Shown: positions 35,688-44,421 of the stretch, piece after piece
Layout: every line of letters starts with the position of its first letter
Numbering within the stretch: position 1 is the first letter of the stretch
Source of the DNA: CAILZL01 sp050248275
GTDB lineage: Bacteria > Pseudomonadota > Gammaproteobacteria > Steroidobacterales > Steroidobacteraceae
Direction of reading: 5' to 3'
Length of the DNA stretch: 64,000 nt
NCBI GenBank assembly: GCA_050248275.1
Contig: JBFWSR010000004.1
Span: 1-64,000, forward strand
Translations under genes and position numbers: made by a program
The notes under the pieces: generated by a model
What the model was told of the DNA's origin: nothing
What the model saw: only the letters and a program-made list of their open reading frames with translations
Database searches by the model: none

Positions 35688-36919
35688 GTAACGCAGGAAT
35701 CATGTCGATTCGACCAAATCTTGATGTGCGTAATCGCGCACTATGCTTTGCCGCTGCCATGGTCGAAGGATTCGATCTTCAGGCACTGGGCGTGGCCGCG
35801 CCCAGCATGGCTGCGGCATTCGGTTTTTCTCCTGCACAGATGGGTATGGTGTTTAGTTCCAGCCTGGTGGGCTTGCTGATAGGCGCGATGACAGGAGGAT
35901 GGCTTGCGGATCGTTATGGACGCAAGTGGGTATTGTTGAGTTCGATGCTGTTGTTTGGCTTGTTTACATTCGGCACAGCCGCTGCTTTCGATTTCACTTC
36001 CATGCTGGCGGTGCGCATAGCCGCAGGTTTGGGATTGGGAGGTGCAATGCCCACGTTGATCGCATTGGCGGCTGAGTCAGTCAGTGAACAACGCCGCGCC
36101 ACGGCTGTGAGCATGATGTATGCGGGCGTTCCCATCGGCGCAGCCATTGCAGGTGTGGTGGTAATGCAGGCGCCTGCTGAATGGCGCATGGTTTTTTATA
36201 TTGGCGGATTGATGCCGGTAGTGATCGCGGTGCTGATGGTGCGTGGTCTGCATGAAGCGGCGCATGTCGCGCGTCAGCAGGCCAAGACGGCAGGCTTCTG
36301 GTTTTCGTTGTTCGGTGAAAAGCGAACGATTCCAACCATCTTATTGTGGGGCGCGCTGTTTTTTACTGTGATGGTTCTTTATCTCATCATCAACTGGTTG
36401 CCATTGCTGATGGTCGGCATCGGTTTCGACAAAGCCAATGCAGCCGGATTGCTGGTGTTGTTCAGCATAGGCGGCGGTATCGGCTCATGGTGGATTGGTC
36501 CTGTCATGGATCGTGGTTATCGCAATAGTGCGCTCATGCTGACTTATCTTATTCTGGCGCTGGCAATCGGTGCATTGGCGCTTGTGGGTCATCTCCAGAT
36601 TGTGGCCGCGATGGCATCGTTTTTGGTAGGCACATTCATTTTGGCAGCGCAGGTCGGTTTGTATGGACTGATGCCGGATATCTACCCTGTAACAGTGCGT
36701 GGCACGGGCAGTGGCATGGCCGTAGCAATGGGCCGTTTGGGCTCGATTGCCGGTCCGTTGATGGCCGGTCAGATATTGACTGCCGGTCATGATTCGAGAA
36801 TGGTGTTGCTGGCCATCGAGCCGGTGATTTTTATCAGTGGGGTGGCGGCGCTGTTGTTATTGCGTCATCAGCGGCTTGATGCAGCTCAAACCTTGTTTCC
36901 GGCTGGCCTATCAGATTAG
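35684..36919 (+). CDS. MFS transporter, aromatic acid:H+ symporter (AAHS) type
   Basis: The 411-aa protein has 12 membrane segments and the AAHS signatures EGFDLQALGVAAPSM in the first segment, GGWLADRYGRKWVLLSSM after segment 2, and GLGLGGAMPTLIALAAE in segment 4. It brings an aromatic acid into the cell with protons. It ends the operon starting at 32823 and lies tail to tail with the ferredoxin remnant, whose last base triplet overlaps its stop codon. Confidence 0.88.
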   Translation: MSNAGIMSIRPNLDVRNRALCFAAAMVEGFDLQALGVAAPSMAAAFGFSPAQMGMVFSSSLVGLLIGAMTGGWLADRYGRKWVLLSSMLLFGLFTFGTAAAFDFTSMLAVRIAAGLGLGGAMPTLIALAAESVSEQRRATAVSMMYAGVPIGAAIAGVVVMQAPAEWRMVFYIGGLMPVVIAVLMVRGLHEAAHVARQQAKTAGFWFSLFGEKRTIPTILLWGALFFTVMVLYLIINWLPLLMVGIGFDKANAAGLLVLFSIGGGIGSWWIGPVMDRGYRNSALMLTYLILALAIGALALVGHLQIVAAMASFLVGTFILAAQVGLYGLMPDIYPVTVRGTGSGMAVAMGRLGSIAGPLMAGQILTAGHDSRMVLLAIEPVIFISGVAALLLLRHQRLDAAQTLFPAGLSD

Positions 36920-37092
36920 TGCTGGCTTTCCGGAATTCTTACTGCCAGGCCCTGCAGTGTTGCGGTGACCTTGATCTGACAGGACAGACGCAAGTTGGCT
37001 TGCACATGCTCGGTGTATTCGATCAATGACTGCTCCTGACCGGATGGTGATTTCGGCACAGCAAGCCATTCCTGGCCGAGGTCCAGCTGCAT
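36916..37092 (-). pseudogene. C-terminal remnant of a [2Fe-2S] ferredoxin
   Basis: The complementary strand encodes 58 residues from an ATG at 37092 to TAA at 36916-36918: QEWLAVPKSPSGQEQSLIEY, then RLSCQIKVTATLQGLAVRIP ending in ESQH. This is the C-terminal half of an adrenodoxin-type ferredoxin, including the fourth cluster cysteine. The N-terminal half, with the other three cysteines, is missing, and the frame has a stop codon just upstream, so it cannot bind a cluster. It lies downstream of the PQQ dehydrogenase on the same strand. A deletion probably removed the 5' part when neighbouring segments were joined. Confidence 0.8.
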
Positions 37093-37152
37093 GGGAGATT
37101 ATCTGGGCCTTCCTAAAGCCGGAAGCAGTTCTGGTGAGTCGTTAATTGCCTT

Positions 37153-39528
37153 TCAGTCCAATGCATAGGCGAGTACATGGTCGCCGGTCTTGGTGCCCAG
37201 GATGCCGTGTCCACCGGCGGATATTACGACGAACTGACGGCCATCCGCTTGATAAGTCATCGGTGTGGCCTGGCCGCCTGCCGGCAGGCGTGCTTTCCAC
37301 AATTCCTTGCCTGTCTGCACATCGTAAGCGCGGAAATACTGATCCAGGGTTGCGCCTGAAAAAATCAACCCGCCTCGTGTAATGATGGTTCCTCCAATCT
37401 GCGGTGTGCCGATGAGCAGCGGCAGATGGCTGGCAATGCCCAATGGTCCTGTATCACGGGCGCTGCCAACGGGACGTTCCCAGATGACCTGATGGGTCTG
37501 CAGATCAATTGCGTACAGCTTGCCCCAGGGTGGCTGCATGCAGGGCACTTTCAGCGGGCTCAAAAAGCCCTCAAAGGAAACTGCATAGCCGGTCCCTTTC
37601 ATTTCGCGAAGTCCTGCAGGTACGCCTTCCGGTTCGTACTGTTTGTTTGCTCCGGATTGTATCGGGTCAGACGAGCTGCGAACCTTTGCCATCTTGACCA
37701 GGAAAGGCATGGCACTGGGGTTGGAGATCAGTATCTTGCGAACCGGATCAACCGTGACTCCACCCCACTCGATGCCGCCGAATGGCCCTGGATACACGAT
37801 GGTTGGCTGTCCGGTGCCGTTTGGCGTGTAAGGTCCTTCATAACGCGCCTGTCGATATTGAATGCGGCACCACATCTGATCGATGGGGGTGGCGCCCCAC
37901 ATGGCGGCTTCCGTCAGCAACGATGGGCCGGGATTTACAGCCAGTGCGGACGCGGGCTGCGTGGCAGAGAGTTTTTCGCCAATATTGCTGGAGCCGGGCA
38001 CCGGCTTCTCAGTCACGGGTACGATCGGCTCGCCTGTCTTTCGATTGAGAACAAAAATGTCGCCTTGCTTGCTGCCCAGGATGACAGCGGGCTCCACCCC
38101 TTGCGCGGTGGGCATGTCGACCAGCACGGGTTGGGCGGCCAGATCGTTGTCCCAAAGATCATGATGGGTAGCTTGAAAACTCCATCGAGTCTCTCCGGTG
38201 CTGACATCCACAGCAACGAGTGCGTCATTGTAACGTTCATCGAAAGAACGCCGTTTTTTGCCCCAGAAATCGGCTGCGGGATTGCCTGTCGGGATATAGA
38301 CGAGCCCAAGCGCATCGTCGGCAACCAACGGCGCCCAGGCATTGGGTGTACTGCGCGTATAGGTTTCGCCTGGAGGGGGGGCATCCCTGCGATCAGGCTG
38401 ACCGACATCCCATGCCCATGCCAGTTTCCCGGTCACCGCATCAAAGGCGCGAACGACTCCGGATGGCATGTCGGTGGATATGTTGTCCTGCACCTTCGAG
38501 CCCAGTATCAGTTTGCCATGCGTCACAACAGGCGGGGAGGTGACGGCATACATGCCTTTGGGTACTTCACCCAGGCCTGCCAGAAGATCGACGGCGCCGC
38601 CTTCGCCGAACTGCGCGCAGGGTTTGCCGGTCAGGGCATCAATGCCCCACAGTTTGGCATCCGGCGTCGTAACGTAAATACGCTGAGCGCATTCGCCCGA
38701 TATCAAGCCAGTGGAGTAATAGGACACGCCGCGGCAAGTGAAAGCTCTAACGCCCTCTACATCGCTCTTGGCATCGAAATGCCAATTGACCTTGCCCGTG
38801 GCAGCCTCAAGGGCGAATACCTGTCCGCTGGGTGTGCATAAATACAGCAGATGATCTATTTTCAGGGGCGTGGCTTCAAAGCTGTAGCCCTGTCCCGGCT
38901 GCGCGATATCGCCGGTTCTGAAGCTCCATGCCAGTTTGAGATGCTCGACATTGTCGGGCTTGATCTGCGTGAGTTCTGAGTAACGTGTACCAGCCGTATC
39001 GTTGCCGTAGTGGCGCCACTCGCCTGCCGCAGCAGTGCTGGCTGTTTCTGTAACAGGTGCATCCTGTGCGATGACGGGACCGACATGAGTCAGTGCAATA
39101 CCGATCGCTGTCGCTGCGGCCAGCGTGATCGCGCCCCAGGTCCAGACTGCAGCGCCTGCTTTCAAGGCACGGCCCTTACCTGAAAACGGCGGTGGTCCAG
39201 CGATCAACCCGCGCTGCACAAAGGGTGTCAAGAACCACAGTCCAAGCACCGTGAGCGCCGCCAGGCGGGGAACCAGAGCCCAGCCATTGAAACCCACCTC
39301 CCAAATTGACCAGGCCAACGTATACGCAAGCATGAAGCCATAAACCCATGATCCCCAGCGATTACCCAGCCAAAGCAAAGTCGCCGATGCGATCAAGACG
39401 ACCCCTGAGCAGGCGTACCACCATGAACCGCCAAGGGCGAATAACTTTATTCCCCCGACCAGCAACGTAAGTCCCAGCAGGGCCAGAACAATCGAAAACA
39501 CTCGAAGGTACATACGGTTGGATTTCAT
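37153..39528 (-). CDS. Membrane-bound PQQ-dependent dehydrogenase (glucose/quinate type)
   Basis: The 791-aa protein begins with about five membrane segments (residues 1-150), as in GDH and QuiA, followed by the eight-bladed PQQ propeller (WRHYGNDTAGTRYSELTQI, FEATPLKIDHLLYLCTPSGQVFALEAATGKVNWHFD, TSPPVVTHGKLILG, FQATHHDLWDNDLAAQPVL, GPFGGIEWGGVTVDP, GGTIITRGGLIFSGATLDQYFRAYD). It oxidises a sugar, quinate/shikimate or other polyol in the periplasm and passes electrons to ubiquinone through the membrane part. Aromatic-island context makes quinate or shikimate attractive, but the substrate cannot be told. No PQQ synthesis genes are in the window. Start ATG 39528 is the natural one before the first membrane segment. 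Confidence 0.9.
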   Translation of the reverse strand: MKSNRMYLRVFSIVLALLGLTLLVGGIKLFALGGSWWYACSGVVLIASATLLWLGNRWGSWVYGFMLAYTLAWSIWEVGFNGWALVPRLAALTVLGLWFLTPFVQRGLIAGPPPFSGKGRALKAGAAVWTWGAITLAAATAIGIALTHVGPVIAQDAPVTETASTAAAGEWRHYGNDTAGTRYSELTQIKPDNVEHLKLAWSFRTGDIAQPGQGYSFEATPLKIDHLLYLCTPSGQVFALEAATGKVNWHFDAKSDVEGVRAFTCRGVSYYSTGLISGECAQRIYVTTPDAKLWGIDALTGKPCAQFGEGGAVDLLAGLGEVPKGMYAVTSPPVVTHGKLILGSKVQDNISTDMPSGVVRAFDAVTGKLAWAWDVGQPDRRDAPPPGETYTRSTPNAWAPLVADDALGLVYIPTGNPAADFWGKKRRSFDERYNDALVAVDVSTGETRWSFQATHHDLWDNDLAAQPVLVDMPTAQGVEPAVILGSKQGDIFVLNRKTGEPIVPVTEKPVPGSSNIGEKLSATQPASALAVNPGPSLLTEAAMWGATPIDQMWCRIQYRQARYEGPYTPNGTGQPTIVYPGPFGGIEWGGVTVDPVRKILISNPSAMPFLVKMAKVRSSSDPIQSGANKQYEPEGVPAGLREMKGTGYAVSFEGFLSPLKVPCMQPPWGKLYAIDLQTHQVIWERPVGSARDTGPLGIASHLPLLIGTPQIGGTIITRGGLIFSGATLDQYFRAYDVQTGKELWKARLPAGGQATPMTYQADGRQFVVISAGGHGILGTKTGDHVLAYALD

Positions 39529-39686
39529 TATTTGTTGTCTCTTGGATGACGAGATAACCGCTTGTTCCAGTTGGCGTCACACAATGGTTGATTTTCTTTG
39601 ACGCAGGCTCCGCAGGGCGGTGGCAGCAGCTCCAGTTTTGAGTGCGTCTAATAAAATATTGTAGAGCCATTAGATGGCACCGAGCG

Positions 39687-39716
39687 CATCTTCGCATATC
39701 TTCGCGTATCTTCACG
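39687..39716. repeat. Three tandem copies of a 10-bp unit
   Basis: CATCTTCGCA, TATCTTCGCG and TATCTTCACG follow one another, with a core ATCTTC in each. They lie in the 481-base gap between the divergent PQQ dehydrogenase and flavin reductase genes. The same gap has the 13-bp direct repeat ATATTGCTTGAAG at 39811-39823 and 39949-39961. No gene is visible in it. A regulator-binding role is possible. Confidence 0.6.
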
Positions 39717-40009
39717 AAATGCCTCACGCGAACCAGCAAGCCTGATAAATACAAGTCGTAACCCGAAAATGATTGAAAATATCGCTCATTTTCCCTTATA
39801 TAGCGACTGCATATTGCTTGAAGCTGGTTACTGCGCTGAATGCGCAATGCGATTTTTCCGGTCTTTGAGTGAGGCAAAAGCAGGAAGCGTGATGCTTAAT
39901 ATATTGGAATGTTTCGTTTGAAAGATGTCCGCCGGTCGTGCCGGCCGGATATTGCTTGAAGAAACATTGCAGCAGCTTATTACTAGACAATTTTCAGGCG
40001 TACTCAGAA

Positions 40010-40594
40010 ATGACCATTGACCGTGATTCCTTCAGAGCCGGCATGCGCTGTCTGGCGGCGAGTGTATGCGTGATCACCACCACGACCGAGGATGGCAAGC
40101 GGTTTGGACTGACGGCGACCGCGGTGTGCTCGGTATCGGCCGATCCGCCCACCTTGCTCGCCTGCGTCAACAGCGCCACCGGCACCTGGACCGCCATTCA
40201 GGCGGCGCAGCGTTTTGCGGTAAATGTGCTGTCCGTGGAAGACGTGGAAACCTCCAATCGCTTCGCCAGCCCGATTCCGCCGGAAGAACGGTTTATTGAG
40301 GGGCTGTGGGACACGCTGGCGACCGGTGCGCCGGTTTTCAAGAAAGCGGTGGTGGCTTTCGATTGCAGCCTGAGCCAGGTAGTGGACGCGAGCACGCACC
40401 GCATCCTGATTGGTGAAATTCAGGGCGTGCGCCTGCAGGAGAAGGAGGTCAGTCCGCTGCTGTATGCACAGGGGGCCTATGCAGGCGTTGCTCCAATGGA
40501 TTTCTTTAAAAACTTACTGCCTAACCCCATGACCGGCTGGATGTCTTCGGACCCGAGGCTCCTGGAGGATCCGATGCATTGGGGCTTGATGTGA
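40010..40594 (+). CDS. Flavin reductase domain protein
   Basis: The 194-aa product has the FMN-binding split-barrel of the HpaC/RutF group: FRAGMRCLAASVCVITTTTEDGKRFGLTATAVCSVSADPPTLLACVN, FAVNVLSVEDVETSNRFA, ILIGEIQGVRLQEKEVSPLLYAQGAYA. It reduces FMN or FAD with NAD(P)H for a separate monooxygenase. No such monooxygenase is encoded nearby, so its partner is elsewhere or lost. ATG 40010 matches the family start; an in-frame ATG at 39938 would add an unlikely N-terminus. Confidence 0.85.
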   Translation: MTIDRDSFRAGMRCLAASVCVITTTTEDGKRFGLTATAVCSVSADPPTLLACVNSATGTWTAIQAAQRFAVNVLSVEDVETSNRFASPIPPEERFIEGLWDTLATGAPVFKKAVVAFDCSLSQVVDASTHRILIGEIQGVRLQEKEVSPLLYAQGAYAGVAPMDFFKNLLPNPMTGWMSSDPRLLEDPMHWGLM

Positions 40595-40721
40595 TACACG
40601 CTGGCAGAAAAATTACAGTTGAAGATTAAAGACAGTGAAGTCTGCTTTGGCACCCGTGCGTTGAGGAGTGGCAGAGCTCGGCGCGCATATCTCATACAGA
40701 ATAAATAAGACAGAGAGAACC

Positions 40722-42077
40722 ATGACTGATCAGACATTCAAAGTTGGGGATTTCATTGACAGGAACGCACTCAGTTCCCTTCAGAAAGTCGTTGTCGGCA
40801 TCTGTACTTGCCTGGCATTTCTTGATGGTTTTGATGCGCAGGCCATCGGTTATGTGGCGCCTGTTTTAATCAAGTCATGGCAGATTCCGCCGGGGCAGAT
40901 GGGTTCGGTATTTTCTGCCGGACTGATCGGATTGATGCTGGGCGCTTTGCTGCTTGCGCCACTGGCTGACCGATTCGGCCGACGACCCGTTATCTTGATT
41001 TCCACCTTGTCTTTCGGTCTTTTCAGTCTCGCCACTGCCGGGGTCTCCACGGTCAATGGACTGCTGCTGCTGCGTTTTTTGACTGGCGTCGGCTTGGGTG
41101 GCTGCATGCCCAATATCATTTCTCTGACCTCCGAGTATTCGCCTCAACGGCATCGGGCACTGCTGGTCATGATGATGTTTACCGGTTTTACCCTGGGCTC
41201 TCTTTTTGCTGGACTGGTATCCACTCAACTGATTGCCCAGTACGGTTGGCAGGCTGTTTTTGTAATGGGCGGAGTATTGCCAATACTGATCGTACCGGTG
41301 GTTTTTTTCCTGTTGCCTGAATCAATCAGTTTTCTTGTATTGCGGCGCAGCGAATGGAAAAAGGTTGCCGGTCTGCTGTATAAAATCGATCCATCTGCAC
41401 AGATTCAGGAAAGCCAGGTATTCCCGGCATCCCCGGAAACCACTCGGGCAGCACCGCGTATGTCGGTCAGCCAGCTCTTTCGTGAAGGGAAAACCAGAAA
41501 TACGCTCCTTCTGTGGGTTGTCTTCTTTATGAGCCTTCTCGATATTTATTTGCTGGTCAGTTGGCTGCCCACTGCAATGAATGCCAGCGGAGCCAGCGTG
41601 CAGACCGCCATCCTGGTAGGCACGATGTTGCAAGTAGGCGGGCTTTGCGGGCCATTGCCATTGGGTTGGTTGCTTGATCGCAGCGGGCCACGTCGAACGA
41701 TGGTTCCAGCCTATTTGTTGGCTGCAGCATGCATTGCATGTATTGGGATCTTCGCCAGCAGCAGTATTCCACTGACGATGCTGGTGGTTTTTGGCGCCGG
41801 GTTTGGCGTGATCGGCGGGCAGACCGCCGCGAATGCAGTGGCTGCCATGTCTTATCCGACAGCGGCTCGTTCCACGGGGGTTGGTTGGGCATTGGGCATC
41901 GGCCGCGTAGGCTCGATTATCGGTCCTGTACTTGCAGGCGTGCTGATCAGTAAAAATGTGTCGATACAGAACATTTTTTTCCTGAGCGCAATCCCTGCCT
42001 TGTGCGCAGCGGTTGCCATTCTTGGCCTCGTTCCCTATGCCAACTCGGCTTCAGTGAAGCCGGAGATTTCTCACTAG
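40722..42077 (+). CDS. MFS transporter, AAHS type (PcaK/BenK-like)
   Basis: The 451-aa protein has 12 membrane segments and AAHS motifs FLDGFDAQAIGYVAPVL (segment 1, with the essential DGFD), LAPLADRFGRRPVILIS and LLRFLTGVGLGGCMPNIISLTSEYSP. Uptake of hydroxybenzoate-type acids is likely. GAGAGAA precedes ATG 40722; the frame open to 40668 lacks a ribosome site. It converges on the gentisate operon, with a strong terminator between them. Confidence 0.9.
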   Translation: MTDQTFKVGDFIDRNALSSLQKVVVGICTCLAFLDGFDAQAIGYVAPVLIKSWQIPPGQMGSVFSAGLIGLMLGALLLAPLADRFGRRPVILISTLSFGLFSLATAGVSTVNGLLLLRFLTGVGLGGCMPNIISLTSEYSPQRHRALLVMMMFTGFTLGSLFAGLVSTQLIAQYGWQAVFVMGGVLPILIVPVVFFLLPESISFLVLRRSEWKKVAGLLYKIDPSAQIQESQVFPASPETTRAAPRMSVSQLFREGKTRNTLLLWVVFFMSLLDIYLLVSWLPTAMNASGASVQTAILVGTMLQVGGLCGPLPLGWLLDRSGPRRTMVPAYLLAAACIACIGIFASSSIPLTMLVVFGAGFGVIGGQTAANAVAAMSYPTAARSTGVGWALGIGRVGSIIGPVLAGVLISKNVSIQNIFFLSAIPALCAAVAILGLVPYANSASVKPEISH

Positions 42078-42130
42078 TGGCCTGACAGGCGATGTCGAAG
42101 CTTCGGCATGCCCAAGGATGTTGAAAAACA

Positions 42131-42166
42131 AAAAGCGCATGGCTGTTAATGCCATGCGCTTTTTTA
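42131..42166. terminator. Bidirectional Rho-independent terminator
   Basis: AAAAGCGCATGGC (42131-42143) and its complement GCCATGCGCTTTT (42151-42163) flank TGTTAAT. A T-run follows on the + strand and an A-run precedes it, so it can end both the transporter and the convergent hydrolase transcripts. Confidence 0.9.
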
Positions 42167-42183
42167 CGCTGCAAAAAACATCT

Positions 42184-42882
42184 CTATTCTGCAGCACCCA
42201 CCGTCAATGTAATGGTGCCCAAGCCTTCAATCCGGCCTTCAAGCTTGTCGCCTGCCACGACTGCGCCCACACCTTCCGGCGTGCCGGTGTAGATCAGGTC
42301 GCCCGGCTGCAGATGATAGAAGCCTGACAGATGCGCGATCAGCGCTGGCACGGAATGAATCAGCAGGCTCAAATCCGAAGACTGCTTGATCGCTCCATTC
42401 ACCCATAGCTCCAGCTTGCCTTTAGCCGGATGACCGATCTCTGACGCCGGCACGATCTCGGACAGGACGGCAGACTCTTCGAAATCCTTGCCCAAGTCCC
42501 AGGGCCGTTGTTTCTCGCGGGCCTGAAGCTGGAGATCGCGACGGGTCATGTCAAGGCCGCAGGCATAGCCAAATACATGATTCAGCGCATCGTCAGCGGC
42601 AATGCGAAAGCCTGCCTTGCCAATGGCGACCACGAATTCCATTTCGTAATGGTAGTTTTTCGTGCCGGGTGGATACGCGACAGTTGCGCCCGAAGGCACG
42701 TAGTCGCTGGCCGCTTTGGTGAAGTAGAAAGGTGCTTCACGGTCCACCGCGACACCCATTTCCTTGGCGTGCGCTTCGTAGTTGCGGCCGACGCAAAAAA
42801 TGCGACGGACCGGAAAGCTCTCGCCGCGACCGCGAATCGGCGCGGCGACGATGTCAGGCGGAGTAAAAAGATACTGGGTCAC
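42184..42882 (-). CDS. Fumarylacetoacetate hydrolase-family protein, probable fumarylpyruvate hydrolase
   Basis: The 232-aa product has the FAH fold: IFCVGRNYEAHAKEMG, PFYFTKAASDYVPSGATVAYPPGTKNYHYEMEFVVAIGK with metal ligands among its acidic residues, GYACGLDMTRRDLQ, and LIYTGTPEGVGAVVAGDKL. It cleaves fumarylpyruvate to fumarate and pyruvate, the last step of the gentisate pathway. The GTG at 42882 is the start because GGAGGAG lies 6 bases upstream; an upstream in-frame TTG at 42897 would fall in the ribosome site. It lies 15 bases after the gentisate dioxygenase stop codon. Confidence 0.9.
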   Translation of the reverse strand: MTQYLFTPPDIVAAPIRGRGESFPVRRIFCVGRNYEAHAKEMGVAVDREAPFYFTKAASDYVPSGATVAYPPGTKNYHYEMEFVVAIGKAGFRIAADDALNHVFGYACGLDMTRRDLQLQAREKQRPWDLGKDFEESAVLSEIVPASEIGHPAKGKLELWVNGAIKQSSDLSLLIHSVPALIAHLSGFYHLQPGDLIYTGTPEGVGAVVAGDKLEGRIEGLGTITLTVGAAE

Positions 42883-42897
42883 TGGGGACTCCTCCAA

Positions 42898-43947
42898 TTA
42901 ATTGAAGACTTCGTAAAAGCCAAGCTTTCTGTGCAATGGCGCATCATCGACCATGAACAGATAGGTCGGCGATTTGCCAGAGGCATTGACGAGAGTGATC
43001 TCGGCGTGGGTGGGGGCTGCCAGGGTATCCGCTTCGGTGAATTTCTGACTGACGCCATCAATGAGGGCCGTGCCTTCGCCTTCCACCACATGGAATACTG
43101 CTGAGGCTGAGCGGCGCGGCAGACGCAGCTCTTCGCCGGGACGCAGCATGAGAGCGGAGAATCCCAAGGTCGGCATGCATTCTTGTCCGGTTTCCGGATT
43201 GATGTAGGCCAGATGCACTGCTTCATTGGCGGGTGTCACTGACGCCAGTTCTCCCAGAGTCTGTTTCACTTCGTGCCATGGGAACCGCAGCAATGGATAG
43301 TCTTCACGTACGCGCTGAAGTGACTTGTAAGGCATCACGCCGCCCTGCCGGAAGCGCACCGTGCCGGAGTTTTTCGGATCGGTGATGGTTTGAGAACCGT
43401 TGCCATCGGTACAGTAAGATGCTTCCATGCCTAACACCACCGGCAGATCGAGTGCATCCAGCCAGACGACTGGCCCGCTGCCCTCATGACCATGTTCATG
43501 CCACAGGCCGGGCGGCGTCAGGATCAAGTCGCCTTTCTCCATGGGCAGTTTTTCACCGCGCACCACGGTGTACCCGCCGCTGCCTTCAATCACAAAGCGC
43601 ACGGCAGAGGGCGTATGTTTGTGGGTGGGCGCCGACTCACCGGGTAGAATCAGCTGCAAGCCGATGTAAATGGTTGGCGTGGCTTTGAGATTCTCCAGGC
43701 CCAGTCCAGGATTGCACAGCACCAATACGCGGCGTTCGGCCTTTTCCATGGGGGTCAGCTCGCCTGCCCGCATCAGTTGCGGACGCACGTCAGCATAACG
43801 CCACAGTGTAGGCAGAGTACTGCGATTCGGTTTGCCGAAGGGCAGTGCGCCGCGCAGCGAGGGCCAAAGCGGCATCAGATTTCGGTTGACCAGCCCGTTG
43901 AAATAATCTGCTGGCAGATCTTCGACGCGCCCAAGTTCGGTGCTCAT
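42898..43947 (-). CDS. Gentisate 1,2-dioxygenase
   Basis: The 349-aa bicupin enzyme has the N-terminal cupin iron site (HKHTPSAVRFVIEGSGGYTVV, then GLWHEHGHEG) and a second cupin (PRRSASAVFHVVEGEGTALIDG, DTLAAPTHAEITLVN), with the length and order of gentisate dioxygenases. It cleaves gentisate with O2 and Fe(II) to maleylpyruvate. It is first in an operon with the hydrolase; maleylpyruvate isomerase is not here. Gentisate may come from salicylate or 3-hydroxybenzoate. A 14-bp palindrome lies 145 bases upstream as a candidate operator. Confidence 0.92.
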   Translation of the reverse strand: MSTELGRVEDLPADYFNGLVNRNLMPLWPSLRGALPFGKPNRSTLPTLWRYADVRPQLMRAGELTPMEKAERRVLVLCNPGLGLENLKATPTIYIGLQLILPGESAPTHKHTPSAVRFVIEGSGGYTVVRGEKLPMEKGDLILTPPGLWHEHGHEGSGPVVWLDALDLPVVLGMEASYCTDGNGSQTITDPKNSGTVRFRQGGVMPYKSLQRVREDYPLLRFPWHEVKQTLGELASVTPANEAVHLAYINPETGQECMPTLGFSALMLRPGEELRLPRRSASAVFHVVEGEGTALIDGVSQKFTEADTLAAPTHAEITLVNASGKSPTYLFMVDDAPLHRKLGFYEVFN

Positions 43948-44091
43948 TGCTTCAGTCTCCTCATGGCAGCTTTTATCAGTATGTGCCCATGTAATCAGGC
44001 GTTTTTAATATGAAAAATAATCAGTTTTGGTTTGATCAGGCTTGTCCCTTTAACCCCTGAGCAACATGCTCAACGTAGCAGCTTGCTAATA

Positions 44092-44105
44092 ATAAGTATA
44101 CTTAT
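44092..44105. promoter_or_regulatory. 14-bp perfect palindrome, candidate operator of the gentisate operon
   Basis: ATAAGTATACTTAT is its own complement. It lies 145 bases upstream of the gentisate dioxygenase start in an A/T-rich stretch. Such sequences are typical of MarR-type binding sites, but no regulator gene is nearby. The rest of 43948-44189 holds no gene that I can see. Confidence 0.4.
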
Positions 44106-44189
44106 ATTTATCTCCAAGTAAAGCAGCAGTAATTACAGCCAGCTTGCAAAGCTAGAATCCACTGATTTCACGCCTGATTTGAGGAAAAG

Positions 44190-44330
44190 TCACTCGTCGA
44201 TGATTGTGTGCTCGATCAGGTAATCCAATGGGAGCAGGCACGTATCGTCAAAGCGTTCACGCAGGTGGTCACCCGGCGATCTAAGGTTATCCGAAGGATA
44301 TTTGTGCGCGTACTCACATGAGATTGGCAT
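44190..44330 (-). CDS. Doubtful 46-aa open frame beside the tRNA
   Basis: A short frame on the complementary strand (ATG 44330, stop 44190) encodes a protein-like sequence with LRERFDDTCLLPLDYLIEHT. No ribosome site or relative is recognised. It lies between the tRNA terminator and the gentisate operon, where a remnant of an inserted element could be expected. It may be noise. Confidence 0.2.
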   Translation of the reverse strand: MPISCEYAHKYPSDNLRSPGDHLRERFDDTCLLPLDYLIEHTIIDE

Positions 44331-44363
44331 GCTGCAGTCATGGAAGCTCCCGGCCTGAAAACG

Positions 44364-44388
44364 AAAAAACCCGATGAAATCGGGTTTT
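44364..44388 (-). terminator. Terminator after tRNA-Leu
   Basis: AACCCGAT (44368-44375) and ATCGGGTT (44379-44386) form a stem with a three-base loop. The A-run at 44364-44369 is a T-run on the complementary strand, following the tRNA by 34 bases. TTTT on the other side makes it partly bidirectional. Confidence 0.85.
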
Positions 44389-44421
44389 CTGTACGTTCTG
44401 GGACGTCTTCGGATGAAAGTC

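Noticed and set aside
37426..38841. A 471-codon open frame on the + strand
   Set aside because: It lies wholly opposite the PQQ dehydrogenase gene, which has clear propeller motifs. The + frame has no family features.
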